The position numbers and the translations under genes were made by a program. The notes under the pieces are model-generated. The model saw only the letters and a program-made list of their open reading frames with translations. It was not told where the DNA came from and searched no databases. A DNA stretch of 32,124 bases, from assembly GCF_001542415.1 (NCBI RefSeq), contig NZ_LNCU01000084.1:68950-101073 (forward strand), in the 5' to 3' direction. This document shows, in pieces, positions 8,715-16,623 of the stretch. Numbering within the stretch: the first letter of the stretch is position 1; every line of letters starts with the position of its first letter. Origin of the DNA: Bradyrhizobium macuxiense (GTDB lineage: Bacteria; Pseudomonadota; Alphaproteobacteria; Rhizobiales; Xanthobacteraceae).

Positions 8715-9745
8715 CCGTGCTCGATCAGCCAGCGCCTGCGCATGAGACGCCGCTCCTTGATGTGAAGGACCTCGCGCAGCGCTACACGCTGCCGCGGGAA
8801 AACCTGTTCAAGCCGGCCGCGCATGTCCGCGCGCTCAACGGCGTCTCGGCGCAGGTTACCGCGGGAAAAAGCCTCGGTGTCGTCGGAGAGTCCGGTTCGG
8901 GCAAATCGACCTTTGCGCGGCTGGTCATGGCGCTGGAGCGGCCGACATCGGGATCGGTGTCGCTGCTCGGCCGCGACCTCAACCAAATGCCGCCCGACGA
9001 GCTGCGCCGCGCCCGCCGCGATTTCCAGATGGTATTCCAGGATCCTTATGGATCGCTCGATCCGCGGCAGACCATTGCGCGCATCGTGGCCGAGCCGCTG
9101 ACCGCGCTGGGACGTATGGATCGCGCTGCCTTGCGCGAGCGCGTCGCCACGGTGCTGCGGCAGGTCGGGCTGCGCGACGCCGACATGGACAAGTTTCCGC
9201 ATGAATTCTCCGGCGGCCAGCGCCAGCGCATCGCGATCGCGCGCGCGCTGATCACCCAGCCGAAGCTGATCGTCGCCGATGAGCCGGTCTCCGCGCTCGA
9301 CGTCTCCGTGCAGGCGCAGGTGCTGAACCTGATGCAGGATCTGCAGGACGAGTTCGGGCTGAGCTACATCCTGATCAGCCATGATCTCGCCGTGGTCGAT
9401 CTGCTCTGCGATGAGATAGCGGTGATGTATCTCGGCCGGATCGTCGAGCAGGGGAGCCCCCAGGATTTGTTCGCGCATGGCGCCCACCCTTACACGCGCG
9501 CGCTGCTCGAGGCGGTGCCGCGGGCGCGGGCTGGCGGGGTCCGGCGACGCCGCGGCGCGCAGCCGATCGCCTCGCAGTCGACAGGGTCGGCGGGCTGTCC
9601 CTATGCGTCGCGCTGCGTGCTGGCGGACCAGCATTGTCGCGACACCGCGCCTGCGCTACGCCCGGTGGGACAGGCACATCTGGCCGCATGCCATTACGCC
9701 GAGGCCGTGATGGCGCTGCCGCCGGCTGTGGCGGAGTCCGGTTAG
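8711..9745 (+). CDS. Peptide-type ABC transporter ATPase, DppF-like (importer 1)
   Basis: A 344-residue second ATPase of importer 1. It shows Walker A (GESGSGKST), signature FSGGQRQRIAIARAL, Walker B and D-loop (LIVADEPVSALD) and H-loop (ISHDLAVV). It ends with the oligopeptide C-terminal domain containing GCPYASRCVLADQHC. The ATG at 8711 overlaps the preceding TGA (ATGA). The FQMVFQDPYGSLDPRQT Q-loop region is characteristic of the F-type subunit. A 56-bp gap separates it from the substrate-binding protein gene on the same strand. Confidence 0.93.
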   Translation: MTVLDQPAPAHETPLLDVKDLAQRYTLPRENLFKPAAHVRALNGVSAQVTAGKSLGVVGESGSGKSTFARLVMALERPTSGSVSLLGRDLNQMPPDELRRARRDFQMVFQDPYGSLDPRQTIARIVAEPLTALGRMDRAALRERVATVLRQVGLRDADMDKFPHEFSGGQRQRIAIARALITQPKLIVADEPVSALDVSVQAQVLNLMQDLQDEFGLSYILISHDLAVVDLLCDEIAVMYLGRIVEQGSPQDLFAHGAHPYTRALLEAVPRARAGGVRRRRGAQPIASQSTGSAGCPYASRCVLADQHCRDTAPALRPVGQAHLAACHYAEAVMALPPAVAESG

Positions 9746-9801
9746 CCTTTTGTGCGGGACTGGCCTAGGCTGATAAAAGAGGACGTTCGGGGAGCAAAGC
9801 A

Positions 9802-11292
9802 ATGTTGAGGAAGTTGGGTATTGTCGCGGTAGCCGCCGCATTCGTGATGGCGCCGTTGCCGAGCCTGGCGCAGTCCAAGAAGGACAGCGTCGTCATGGGC
9901 ATGACGCTGGAGCCACCGGGGCTTGATCCCACCACGGCGGCAGCCGCGGCGATTGCCGAAGTCACGCTCTATAACGTCTACGAGACGCTGACCAAGATCA
10001 ATGAGGACGGCTCGGTGTCGCCGCTGCTCGCGGAGAGCTGGCAGGCCTCGCCCGACCTGAAGACCTATACGTTCAAGCTCCACAAGGGTGTCAAATTCCA
10101 TAATGGCGAGCCGTTCAATTCGGCGGCGGTAAAGTTTTCTTTCGATCGCGCCGCGGCGCCAAATTCGACCAACAAGGATAAGAGCCTGTATCAGGCCTTT
10201 GAGTCGGTGACGGCACCCGATGCCGATACGGTCGTGATCGCGCTGAAATATTCCGAACCGAACCTGCCGTTCCTGCTCGGGCAGGCGACTGGTTCGATCG
10301 TCGAGCCGAAGAGCGCACCGACCGACGCGACGCAGCCGGTCGGCACCGGGCCTTACACGCTCGGCGCCTGGGCCAAGGGCTCGTCGATCACGCTCGTGAA
10401 ATGGCCGGATTATCGCAACGCGGCCGCGATCAAGTTGGCCAAGGTGACGATCCGCTTCATCGGCGATCCCGCCGCGCAGGTCGCGGCGCTGCTATCGGGC
10501 GATGTCGACGCGTTCCCGCGCGTTGCCGCGGCGCGCAGCCTCGCGCAGTTCAAGGCCGATCCGCGTTTCACTGTGCTGGTTGGCGGCTCCAAGGCGAAGA
10601 CCATCGTCGGCATCAACGAGCGCAAGAAGCCGCTCGACGACGTGCGGGTTCGTCGCGCCATTCTCGCCGCAATCGACCGCAAGGCGATGATCGACGGCGC
10701 CGTCGACGGCTTCGGCACGCCGATCGGCAGTTTCTATACGCCGGGATCGCTCGGCTATGTCGACACCACCGACATCAACCCCTACGACCCTGACAAGGCC
10801 AAGAAGCTGCTCGCCGAGGCTGGCGTCACCACGCCGCTCGAGCTCAGCCTCAAGCTGCCGCCGCCGCCTTACGCGCGGCAGGGCGGCGAAATCCTTGCGG
10901 CCGAGCTCGCCAAGATCGGCATCGTCGCCAAGATCGAGAACGTGGAGTGGGCGCAGTGGCTGTCGCAGGTCTTCACCGGCCCGCATAATTACGACCTCAC
11001 CATCGTCTCGCATGTCGAGCCGTTCGATCTCGTCAAGCTGACCGAGCCGGATTATTACCTCGGCTACAAGTCCGACGCATTCAACGCGCTCTACGAGCAG
11101 ATCATGGCGACACCAATGGAAGCCGATCGCGCCAAGCTGCTCGGCGATGCGCAGCGCATGCTGGCGACCGACGCGGTGGCCGGCTTCCTGTTCCAGCCGC
11201 AATGGATCACCGTCACCAGCAAGAAGCTGAAAGGCGTGTGGAAGGAAGTGCCGCAGTTCGAGAACGATTTCTCGACCTGGTCGTGGGAGTGA
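9802..11292 (+). CDS. Peptide-type ABC transporter substrate-binding protein (SBP family 5, importer 1)
   Basis: A 496-residue periplasmic binding protein of the DppA/OppA/NikA family. It starts with a Sec-type signal peptide (basic MLRK, hydrophobic core, likely cleavage after SLA near residue 23). Family-5 marks include the LAESWQASPDLKTYTFKLH segment, KFHNGEPFNSAAVKFSFDR, and PVGTGPYTL. ATG 9802 has a GGGGAGCAAAG ribosome site. It is the last gene of the cluster, whereas in importer 2 the binding protein comes first; the 56-bp gap could hold its own promoter. No bound ligand can be deduced. It converges on the beta-lactamase gene, with a palindromic repeat between the two. Confidence 0.92.
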   Translation: MLRKLGIVAVAAAFVMAPLPSLAQSKKDSVVMGMTLEPPGLDPTTAAAAAIAEVTLYNVYETLTKINEDGSVSPLLAESWQASPDLKTYTFKLHKGVKFHNGEPFNSAAVKFSFDRAAAPNSTNKDKSLYQAFESVTAPDADTVVIALKYSEPNLPFLLGQATGSIVEPKSAPTDATQPVGTGPYTLGAWAKGSSITLVKWPDYRNAAAIKLAKVTIRFIGDPAAQVAALLSGDVDAFPRVAAARSLAQFKADPRFTVLVGGSKAKTIVGINERKKPLDDVRVRRAILAAIDRKAMIDGAVDGFGTPIGSFYTPGSLGYVDTTDINPYDPDKAKKLLAEAGVTTPLELSLKLPPPPYARQGGEILAAELAKIGIVAKIENVEWAQWLSQVFTGPHNYDLTIVSHVEPFDLVKLTEPDYYLGYKSDAFNALYEQIMATPMEADRAKLLGDAQRMLATDAVAGFLFQPQWITVTSKKLKGVWKEVPQFENDFSTWSWE

Positions 11293-11311
11293 TTGCGTCC
11301 CGCTCTAGCCA

Positions 11312-11397
11312 CGTCATTGCGAGCGAAGCGAAGCAATCCATCGTCGCCACGTGTGGAGAAATGGATTGCTTCGTCGCTGTCGCTCCTCGCAATGACG
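11312..11397. repeat. Palindromic intergenic repeat, type B
   Basis: An 86-bp imperfect inverted repeat between two convergent genes, 20 bp after the binding-protein stop. The termini CGTCATTGCGAG (11312-11323) and CTCGCAATGACG (11386-11397) are perfect complements. An inner pair GAAGCAATCCAT / ATGGATTGCTTC continues the stem. Repeats with this CATTGCGAG...GAAGCAATCC pattern are familiar from many proteobacterial genomes. Its place between converging transcripts suits a bidirectional terminator or a 3'-end stabiliser, but that role is not demonstrated. Confidence 0.88.
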
Positions 11398-11444
11398 ACG
11401 CGGCCTAGTTTGGCGACCTCTCGTCCTGAGTCGTCAGAGCAAAG

Positions 11445-12347
11445 CTAACCCGTCTGCCCGCTCGCGGCGGCAACGGCGCGCGCGACATTGGCGATCACCT
11501 CGTTGCACTTGTCCATTGGCGCGCTTGCTCCGGTCAGGTAGACCGTCACAACGATTGGCTTGCGCCTCGGCGGCCAGAACACGCCGATGTCGTTGTAGGT
11601 GCCGCGCTCGCCGGTGCCGGTCTTGTCGCCGACCCGCCAGTCCCGGGGCACGCCGGCGCGCAGCCTTGCGTCGCCGGTCTTGTTGGCGACCATCCAGTCC
11701 ACGAGCTTCTGGCGCGATGCCGCTTGCAAGACATCGTCGAGCACCACGCGCTGCAAGCTCTTCAGCATCGCCACCGGGCTCGTCGTGTCGCGCGGATCGC
11801 CTGATACCCCCTCGTTCAACGCCACCTCCCAGCGGTCAAGCCGGCTGACATTGTCGCCGATGGTGCGGAAGAAGCTGGTCAGGCCGGCCGGCCCGCCGAT
11901 CTCGCGAAGGATCATGTTCCCGGCGGTGTTGTCGCTCCGCGTGATGGCCGCCTCGCAGATCTCGGCGAGCGTCATGCCCGAGGCGACATGCTCCTTGGTC
12001 ACGGGCGAATTGGCCAAGATATCCTTGGCCTCGAACTGCACGCGTTGGTCGAGGCTGGACTCGCCGCGATCGACCCGATGCAGCACCGCGGCCGAGGCCA
12101 GCACCTTGAAGGTGCTGCACATCGGGAACCGCTCGTCGCCGCGCCGGCTGGCACGCAATCCTGTCTCCATGTCGAGCACGGCGACGCCGAGCCGGCCGCT
12201 GGTCGCCAGCTCGATGCGTGCAAATTCCTCCTGCAGCCGTTGCGCCGGCTCGCTCGGCCCCGCCGCTGCACCTTGCCTCGGCAGGGTGAAGGAAACCGCA
12301 AGGCCCAGGCCCAGTGTCCGCAGTCCGAAAGTCCGTCTCGTCAGCAT
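11445..12347 (-). CDS. bla: Class A beta-lactamase with Tat-type signal peptide
   Basis: A 300-residue class A serine beta-lactamase, a periplasmic enzyme that opens the beta-lactam ring. All class A motifs are present: Ser78-x2-Lys81 (CSTFK), SDN 138-140, Glu174 in WEVALNE (Ambler 166), and KTG 242-244. A Cys precedes the active serine, but residue 238 (Ambler) is not Cys, so the disulfide of KPC/NMC-type carbapenemases is absent. The N-terminus TRRTFGL plus a weak hydrophobic stretch and AAA before cleavage is a twin-arginine signal. I start at ATG 12347, which has GGAGAAG 5-11 nt upstream; a longer frame to 12407 would bury the signal. It is divergent from an AmpR-like gene, which suggests inducible expression. 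The resistance spectrum cannot be predicted. Confidence 0.93.
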   Translation of the reverse strand: MLTRRTFGLRTLGLGLAVSFTLPRQGAAAGPSEPAQRLQEEFARIELATSGRLGVAVLDMETGLRASRRGDERFPMCSTFKVLASAAVLHRVDRGESSLDQRVQFEAKDILANSPVTKEHVASGMTLAEICEAAITRSDNTAGNMILREIGGPAGLTSFFRTIGDNVSRLDRWEVALNEGVSGDPRDTTSPVAMLKSLQRVVLDDVLQAASRQKLVDWMVANKTGDARLRAGVPRDWRVGDKTGTGERGTYNDIGVFWPPRRKPIVVTVYLTGASAPMDKCNEVIANVARAVAAASGQTG

Positions 12348-12446
12348 GTCGCTTCTCCGTTGGCGGCGCGAACCTGCCGAACGGCGTGACGGCGCACAAA
12401 CTATCATTTATACAGCGAGGCATGAGAAAAACTTGGTCATGACGTC
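12348..12446. promoter_or_regulatory. Divergent bla/ampR control region
   Basis: A 99-bp region between the divergent beta-lactamase and AmpR-like genes. It contains the only AT-rich patch nearby (12397-12412). On the minus strand this reads TATAAATGATAG, with TATAAA at 12412-12407 a plausible -10 box for bla about 60 bp upstream of its start. AmpR-type regulators bind such divergent regions through T-N11-A sites, but I could not single out a convincing dyad. The region assignment is good; the individual sites are tentative. Confidence 0.55.
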
Positions 12447-13424
12447 GTGCGCCGGCACCTCCCGCTGAACGCGTTGCGCGCCTTCGAGGCGTCGGCGCGG
12501 CTGTTGAGCTTCACCCGCGCGGGGCTCGAATTGCGCGTGACGCAGACCGCGATCAGCCACCAGGTCAAGCAGCTCGAGGACATGCTCGGTGCCAGCCTGT
12601 TTCGCCGTCTGCCGCGCGGCCTCGTGCTCACCGACGAGGGCCTGGCGTTGCTGCCGGTGCTGACCGATGCGCTCGATCGCATCGGCGCGGCGATCGAGCG
12701 GATCGAGGCGAAGGAAACGCGCGAGGTCGTCACTGTCGGCTGCGTCGCGACCTTCGCGACCGGATGGCTCTTGCAACGTGTCGAACGCTTCAAGACCGCG
12801 CATCCCTATATCGACCTGCGTCTGCTGACCAACAACAATCGCGTCGACATCGCCGGCGACGGGCTCGATCTCGCGCTTCGCTTCGGCGACGGCTCCTGGC
12901 ACGGCACCGAGGCGATCCATCTTTTGTCCGCGCCGCTCTCGCCGGTGTGCCGGCCCGACGTCGCGGACCGCCTGCTCAAGCCTGCCGATCTTGCGCAGGA
13001 ATTCCTGCTGCGCTCCTACCGCGCCGAGGAATGGCCGCTGTGGTTTGCGGTCGCCGGTGCGCCATGTCCAAAGATCCAGGGGCCGATCTTCGACAGCTCG
13101 GTGGCGATGGCCGAGGCCGCGGCGCGCGGCGTCGGCGTCGGCCTGGTGCCGGTCGCGATGTTCGAGAACGAATTGACCTCGGGCCGGCTGGTGCGGCCAT
13201 TCGCGCCGGAGGTGCCGGCCGGGTCGTACTGGCTGACCTGGCTGAAGTCGAAGGACCTGACGCCGGGCATGCGCGCGTTTCGCGACTGGATGATCGAGAC
13301 GTTGCGGGCGAACGCGCGTGAGGTGGAGGAGGTGAGGGCGGCGACGCCTGCTCAAGCACCGAAGGCAAAGGCCAAGCCAAGGACTAAAGCGAAAGCGAAG
13401 GTCGTAAAGAAGCGACGACGTTAG
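12447..13424 (+). CDS. ampR: AmpR-like LysR-family regulator with Lys/Arg-rich C-terminal tail
   Basis: A 325-residue LysR-type regulator. The N-terminal winged helix-turn-helix (PLNALRAFEASARLLSFTRA, then VTQTAISHQVKQLE) and the effector-domain segments NNNRVD, AGDGLDLALRFGDG and WHGTEA closely match what I recall of AmpR. AmpR switches beta-lactamase genes on in response to muropeptides. The divergent class A beta-lactamase supports this. It starts with GTG 12447; an in-frame TGA at 12423 leaves no upstream alternative. The odd feature is the last 25-30 residues, alternating Lys/Ala/Pro and ending KKRRR. They extend the protein beyond the usual ~295 residues and look like a flexible DNA- or polyanion-binding tail. 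Confidence 0.9.
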   Translation: MRRHLPLNALRAFEASARLLSFTRAGLELRVTQTAISHQVKQLEDMLGASLFRRLPRGLVLTDEGLALLPVLTDALDRIGAAIERIEAKETREVVTVGCVATFATGWLLQRVERFKTAHPYIDLRLLTNNNRVDIAGDGLDLALRFGDGSWHGTEAIHLLSAPLSPVCRPDVADRLLKPADLAQEFLLRSYRAEEWPLWFAVAGAPCPKIQGPIFDSSVAMAEAAARGVGVGLVPVAMFENELTSGRLVRPFAPEVPAGSYWLTWLKSKDLTPGMRAFRDWMIETLRANAREVEEVRAATPAQAPKAKAKPRTKAKAKVVKKRRR

Positions 13425-13754
13425 CTTGCGTTGATGTGACGCGAACCGCTTGGGCAATCGCGACTGTGCTCCCTCCCCCGCAAGCGCAGGGCTATCGCAT
13501 ATGGCTATCGTCCATGACGTGGAAACGTCGGGTACAGACGCGCGCGAATGCCATTGCCCCTCTGGGACGAGCGCGCATCTGCGTGATTTCGGAATATTAG
13601 AAATATATCCGCGAGTTGCCCGACGTGTCAAGCAGTCTGGCCGAACGCCGGCTACTTTGCATGGGGTTGTTTTCGATGTTTTGCCAACGCGCCTCCCCCT
13701 TTGCGGGGCCCGCAAGCGAGAGAGGCGATACGAGTCTGCGGCAGCGCCTCCGAC
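13425..13754. other. Intergenic region with degenerate repeat-like sequence, no gene
   Basis: This 330-bp gap lies between the convergent ampR and importer-2 genes. I see no credible gene; the open frames across it lack ribosome sites and family features. It contains an AT-rich segment (about 13588-13612) followed by a stretch near 13612-13690 that resembles intergenic modules I associate with Bradyrhizobium genomes. A small palindromic piece lies near 13690-13725 (GCCTCCCCCTTTGCGGGG and GAGAGAGGC). No poly-T terminator is evident. Confidence 0.5.
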
Positions 13755-14723
13755 TCACGCCAAATGGCACGCCACGAAATGACCGTTGGCGCCCTGGCGC
13801 AGCTCCGGTGCGCTCTGCAGGCAGCGCGCTTCGGCGATCGGGCAGCGGGTGTGGAAGTGGCAGCCCTGCGGCGGATTCATCGGGCTCGGCACGTCGCCCT
13901 TGAGACGGATGCGCGCGCGCTTCGCCTTGGGATCCGGTACCGGCACGGCCGAGAGCAGCGCCTTGGTGTAGGGATGTTGCGGGTTACGGTAGAGGTCGTT
14001 CGCCTTGGCGAGCTCGACGATGCGGCCGAGATACATCACGGCGACGCGGTCGGAGATGTGCTCCACCACCGACAGATCGTGGGCGACGAACAGATAGGTG
14101 AGGTTCAGCTCGGCCTGCAGGTCTTCCAGTAGGTTGATCACCTGCGCCTGGATCGAGACGTCGAGCGCCGACACCGGCTCGTCGCAGACCAGGAGCTTCG
14201 GCTCCAGCGCAAGGGCGCGCGCGATCGCGATGCGCTGGCGCTGGCCGCCGGAAAATTCATGCGGATAGCGCTGCATGTGCTCGGCCTTCAGCCCGACCTT
14301 GACCAGCAGGCCCGCGACGCGCTCCTCCCGCTCGCTCGCCGAAGCGGCGAGGTTATGGATGATGAAGGGTTCGCCGAGGATCGCGCCGATAGTCATGCGC
14401 GGATTGAGCGATGCAAACGGATCCTGGAACACGAGCTGCATGTTGCGTCGCATGGCGCGCAGGTCGCCGGCGCCGAGGCCGGTCACGCTCTTGCCGTCGA
14501 ACACCACTTCGCCCGAGGTCGGCTCGATCAGGCGCAGCACGCAGCGGCCGGTGGTGGACTTGCCGCAGCCGGACTCGCCGACCAGCCCCAGCGTCTCGCC
14601 GCGATTGACGGAGAACGAGACGCCGTCCACCGCATAGACCTGCCCGACCTCGCGTGACAGCAGCCCGCCCAGCACCGGAAAGTGTTTCTTGAGATCGGTG
14701 ACGCGCAGCAGGGGTTCGCTCAT
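13755..14723 (-). CDS. Peptide-type ABC transporter ATPase, DppF-like (importer 2)
   Basis: A 322-residue ATPase, last gene of the second peptide-type importer. It has Walker A (GESGCGKST), signature FSGGQRQRIAIARAL, Walker B (LLVCDEPVSALD), H-loop (VAHDLSVV) and the C-terminal oligopeptide domain GCHFHTRCPIAEARC. I start it at ATG 14723 (MSEPLLRV), which overlaps the DppD stop by 4 bp (ATGA). The longer frame to 14837 is only the out-of-frame tail of the neighbour. The Q-loop segment FQDPFASLNPRMTI fits the F subunit. Confidence 0.93.
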   Translation of the reverse strand: MSEPLLRVTDLKKHFPVLGGLLSREVGQVYAVDGVSFSVNRGETLGLVGESGCGKSTTGRCVLRLIEPTSGEVVFDGKSVTGLGAGDLRAMRRNMQLVFQDPFASLNPRMTIGAILGEPFIIHNLAASASEREERVAGLLVKVGLKAEHMQRYPHEFSGGQRQRIAIARALALEPKLLVCDEPVSALDVSIQAQVINLLEDLQAELNLTYLFVAHDLSVVEHISDRVAVMYLGRIVELAKANDLYRNPQHPYTKALLSAVPVPDPKAKRARIRLKGDVPSPMNPPQGCHFHTRCPIAEARCLQSAPELRQGANGHFVACHLA

Positions 14724-15697
14724 GATGCGTCTCCGAGGTGGCAGGCCATACGATGGCCGGGCGCGATCTCGCGCAAGCGGGGCTCCTTTTCGGCGCAGAT
14801 GCTCATGGCGTGGCGGCAGCGCGGCGCGAAGCGGCATCCGGGCGTTGGATTGATCAGGATCGGCACCGAACCGGCGATCGTCTCCAGCCTGGTCTTGTGC
14901 TGGGCGTCGAGATCGATGCGCGGGATCGAGCGGATCAGGCCCTGTGTGTAGGGATGGCCCGGATTGCCGAACAACTCGTCGACCGGCGCCTCCTCCACCA
15001 CCTTGCCAGCATACATCACGACGACGCGCTGCGCGGTCTCCGCGACCACGCCCATCGCATGGGTGATCAGCATCACCGCCATGCCGAAGCGCTCCTTCAT
15101 GTCCTGCAGCAGGTCGAGGATCTGCGCCTGGATGGTGACGTCGAGCGCGGTGGTCGGCTCGTCCGCGATCACCAGCTTGGGCCGGCAGGCCAGCGCCATC
15201 GCGATCATGACGCGCTGGCGCATGCCGCCGGAGAATTGGTGCGGATAATGATGCACGCGGCCCTCAGCGTTGGGGATCTGCACCAGCTTCAGCATCTCGA
15301 TGGTGCGTTCGAGCGCCTGCTTCTTGGTAACAGCCTCGTGGCGGCGCAGGCTTTCGGCGATCTGCTCGCCGATGGTCAGCACCGGGTTGAGCGAGGTCAT
15401 CGGCTCCTGGAAGATGAAGCCGATCTCCTTCGCCCTGATGTCGTCGAGCTGGTTACTGGTCAAGGGCACGAGGTCGCGGCCCTCGAACACGATCTCGCCG
15501 GCGACGATGCGGCCCGGCGGCATCGCGATCAGCTTCAGGATCGACATCGCGGTGACGGTCTTGCCGCAGCCGGACTCGCCGACGACACAGAGCGTCTCTC
15601 CCCGGTTGATGCTGATGTCGACGCCGTCGACGGCTTGGAGCACGCCGGCGTCGGTAATGAAATGGGTCTTCAGGCCCCTGATATCGAGCAGCGCCAT
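14720..15697 (-). CDS. Peptide-type ABC transporter ATPase, DppD-like (importer 2)
   Basis: A 325-residue ATPase that forms a heterodimer with the DppF-like subunit. Visible are Walker A (GESGCGKTVT), Q-loop FIFQEPMTSLNP, signature FSGGMRQRVMIAMAL, Walker B (LVIADEPTTALD) and the C-terminal GCRFAPRCRHAMSIC cysteine motif. ATG 15697 overlaps the last base of the DppC stop (TGATG), so translation is coupled. The longer frame upstream to 15799 lies in the permease gene and is not used. It has the same architecture as the ATPase of importer 1, but the sequences differ clearly, so the two importers are not a recent duplication. Confidence 0.93.
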   Translation of the reverse strand: MALLDIRGLKTHFITDAGVLQAVDGVDISINRGETLCVVGESGCGKTVTAMSILKLIAMPPGRIVAGEIVFEGRDLVPLTSNQLDDIRAKEIGFIFQEPMTSLNPVLTIGEQIAESLRRHEAVTKKQALERTIEMLKLVQIPNAEGRVHHYPHQFSGGMRQRVMIAMALACRPKLVIADEPTTALDVTIQAQILDLLQDMKERFGMAVMLITHAMGVVAETAQRVVVMYAGKVVEEAPVDELFGNPGHPYTQGLIRSIPRIDLDAQHKTRLETIAGSVPILINPTPGCRFAPRCRHAMSICAEKEPRLREIAPGHRMACHLGDAS

Positions 15698-16623
15698 CAG
15701 ATCACCTTGCGCGCGTCGAGCGCATCGCGCAGCCCGTCGCCAATGAAGTTGATGGCGACGACCGCGATGAAGATCGCGCCGCCCGGGAACAGCGCCCAAT
15801 GCGGGCCGATGTCGAGAAAGTCCTTGGCGTCATAGAGAATGCGGCCCCAGGTTGGCGTATCCGGCGGAAAGCCGAGGCCGAGGAACGACAGCGTCGATTC
15901 CGCGATGATGGCGGCGGCGACGTCGATCGTGCCGGCGATGATCACGGGCCCGAGCGCGTTGGGCAGGATGTGGCGCACCACCTGCCGCACCGGGCTTGCG
16001 CCGAGCGCACGCGCCGCCTCGACGAATTCCTTCTCGCGCAAGGAGAGGAACTGGGCGCGCACCAGCCGCGCGACCGGCATCCAGCGCAGGCCGCCGATCA
16101 CGAGCACGATCAGGATGAAGATGCCGCCCTCCGGGCCGAACACGGCCTTGAGCCCGTCACGGAACAGGTAGATCAGCATCAGCAGCAAGGGCAATTGCGG
16201 AAGCGACAGGAACAGGTCTGTGAGCCACATCAGCGCGTAGCCGAGCGGACCGCGCGACATCCCGGCGAGCGCGCCGATCAAGGTGCCGACGAAGACCGAG
16301 ACCAGCATCGCGGCGAGCCCGACTGCGAGCGAGATGCGCCCGCCATAGATCATGCGGGCAAGCAGATCCTGGCCGAGGTCGTCAGTGCCGAACGGATGCG
16401 CCAGCGACGGCCCTTGCAGGCCCGCCACGGGATCGATGTCGTTGATCGAGACGCGCCAGATGAAGGGGCCGATCACGACCGCCAGGATCAGCAACAGCAA
16501 CAGCACGGCGCTGATCACCGCCGGCTTGTGCCGGCGATAGCGCCGCCAGGTCTCGCGCAAGGGCGAGTAGCCGCGCCTTTCAGCGGAAGGAGATGCGAGG
16601 GTCAAGCCAGCCATAGAGGACAT
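15697..16623 (-). CDS. Peptide-type ABC transporter permease, DppC-like (importer 2)
   Basis: A 308-residue permease with the DppC N-terminal domain: a basic RRYRRHK stretch, then a first transmembrane helix. The segments HPFGTDDLGQDLLARMIYGG, the EAA-type loop (AARALGASPVRQVVRHILPN) and LSFLGLGFPPDTPTWG follow, and GDGLRDALD is at the C-terminus. The start is uncertain. ATG 16623 gives an overlap of 44 bp with the upstream permease and ATG 16614 gives 35 bp; neither has a clear ribosome site, as expected for coupled translation. It is the fourth-from-last step of a B-C-D-F permease/ATPase set. Confidence 0.92.
   Translation of the reverse strand: MSSMAGLTLASPSAERRGYSPLRETWRRYRRHKPAVISAVLLLLLILAVVIGPFIWRVSINDIDPVAGLQGPSLAHPFGTDDLGQDLLARMIYGGRISLAVGLAAMLVSVFVGTLIGALAGMSRGPLGYALMWLTDLFLSLPQLPLLLMLIYLFRDGLKAVFGPEGGIFILIVLVIGGLRWMPVARLVRAQFLSLREKEFVEAARALGASPVRQVVRHILPNALGPVIIAGTIDVAAAIIAESTLSFLGLGFPPDTPTWGRILYDAKDFLDIGPHWALFPGGAIFIAVVAINFIGDGLRDALDARKVI

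Noticed and set aside
8162..9634. 490-codon minus-strand open frame
   Set aside because: Antisense to both ATPase genes of importer 1, which carry all ABC motifs.
11445..12347. KPC/NMC-type carbapenemase
   Set aside because: The Cys before the active serine is present, but the partner Cys after the KTG motif is not, so the defining disulfide is missing.
13450..13782. 110-codon plus-strand frame in the ampR/importer-2 gap
   Set aside because: It runs through repeat-like DNA and into the antisense of the ATPase gene, with no start signal.
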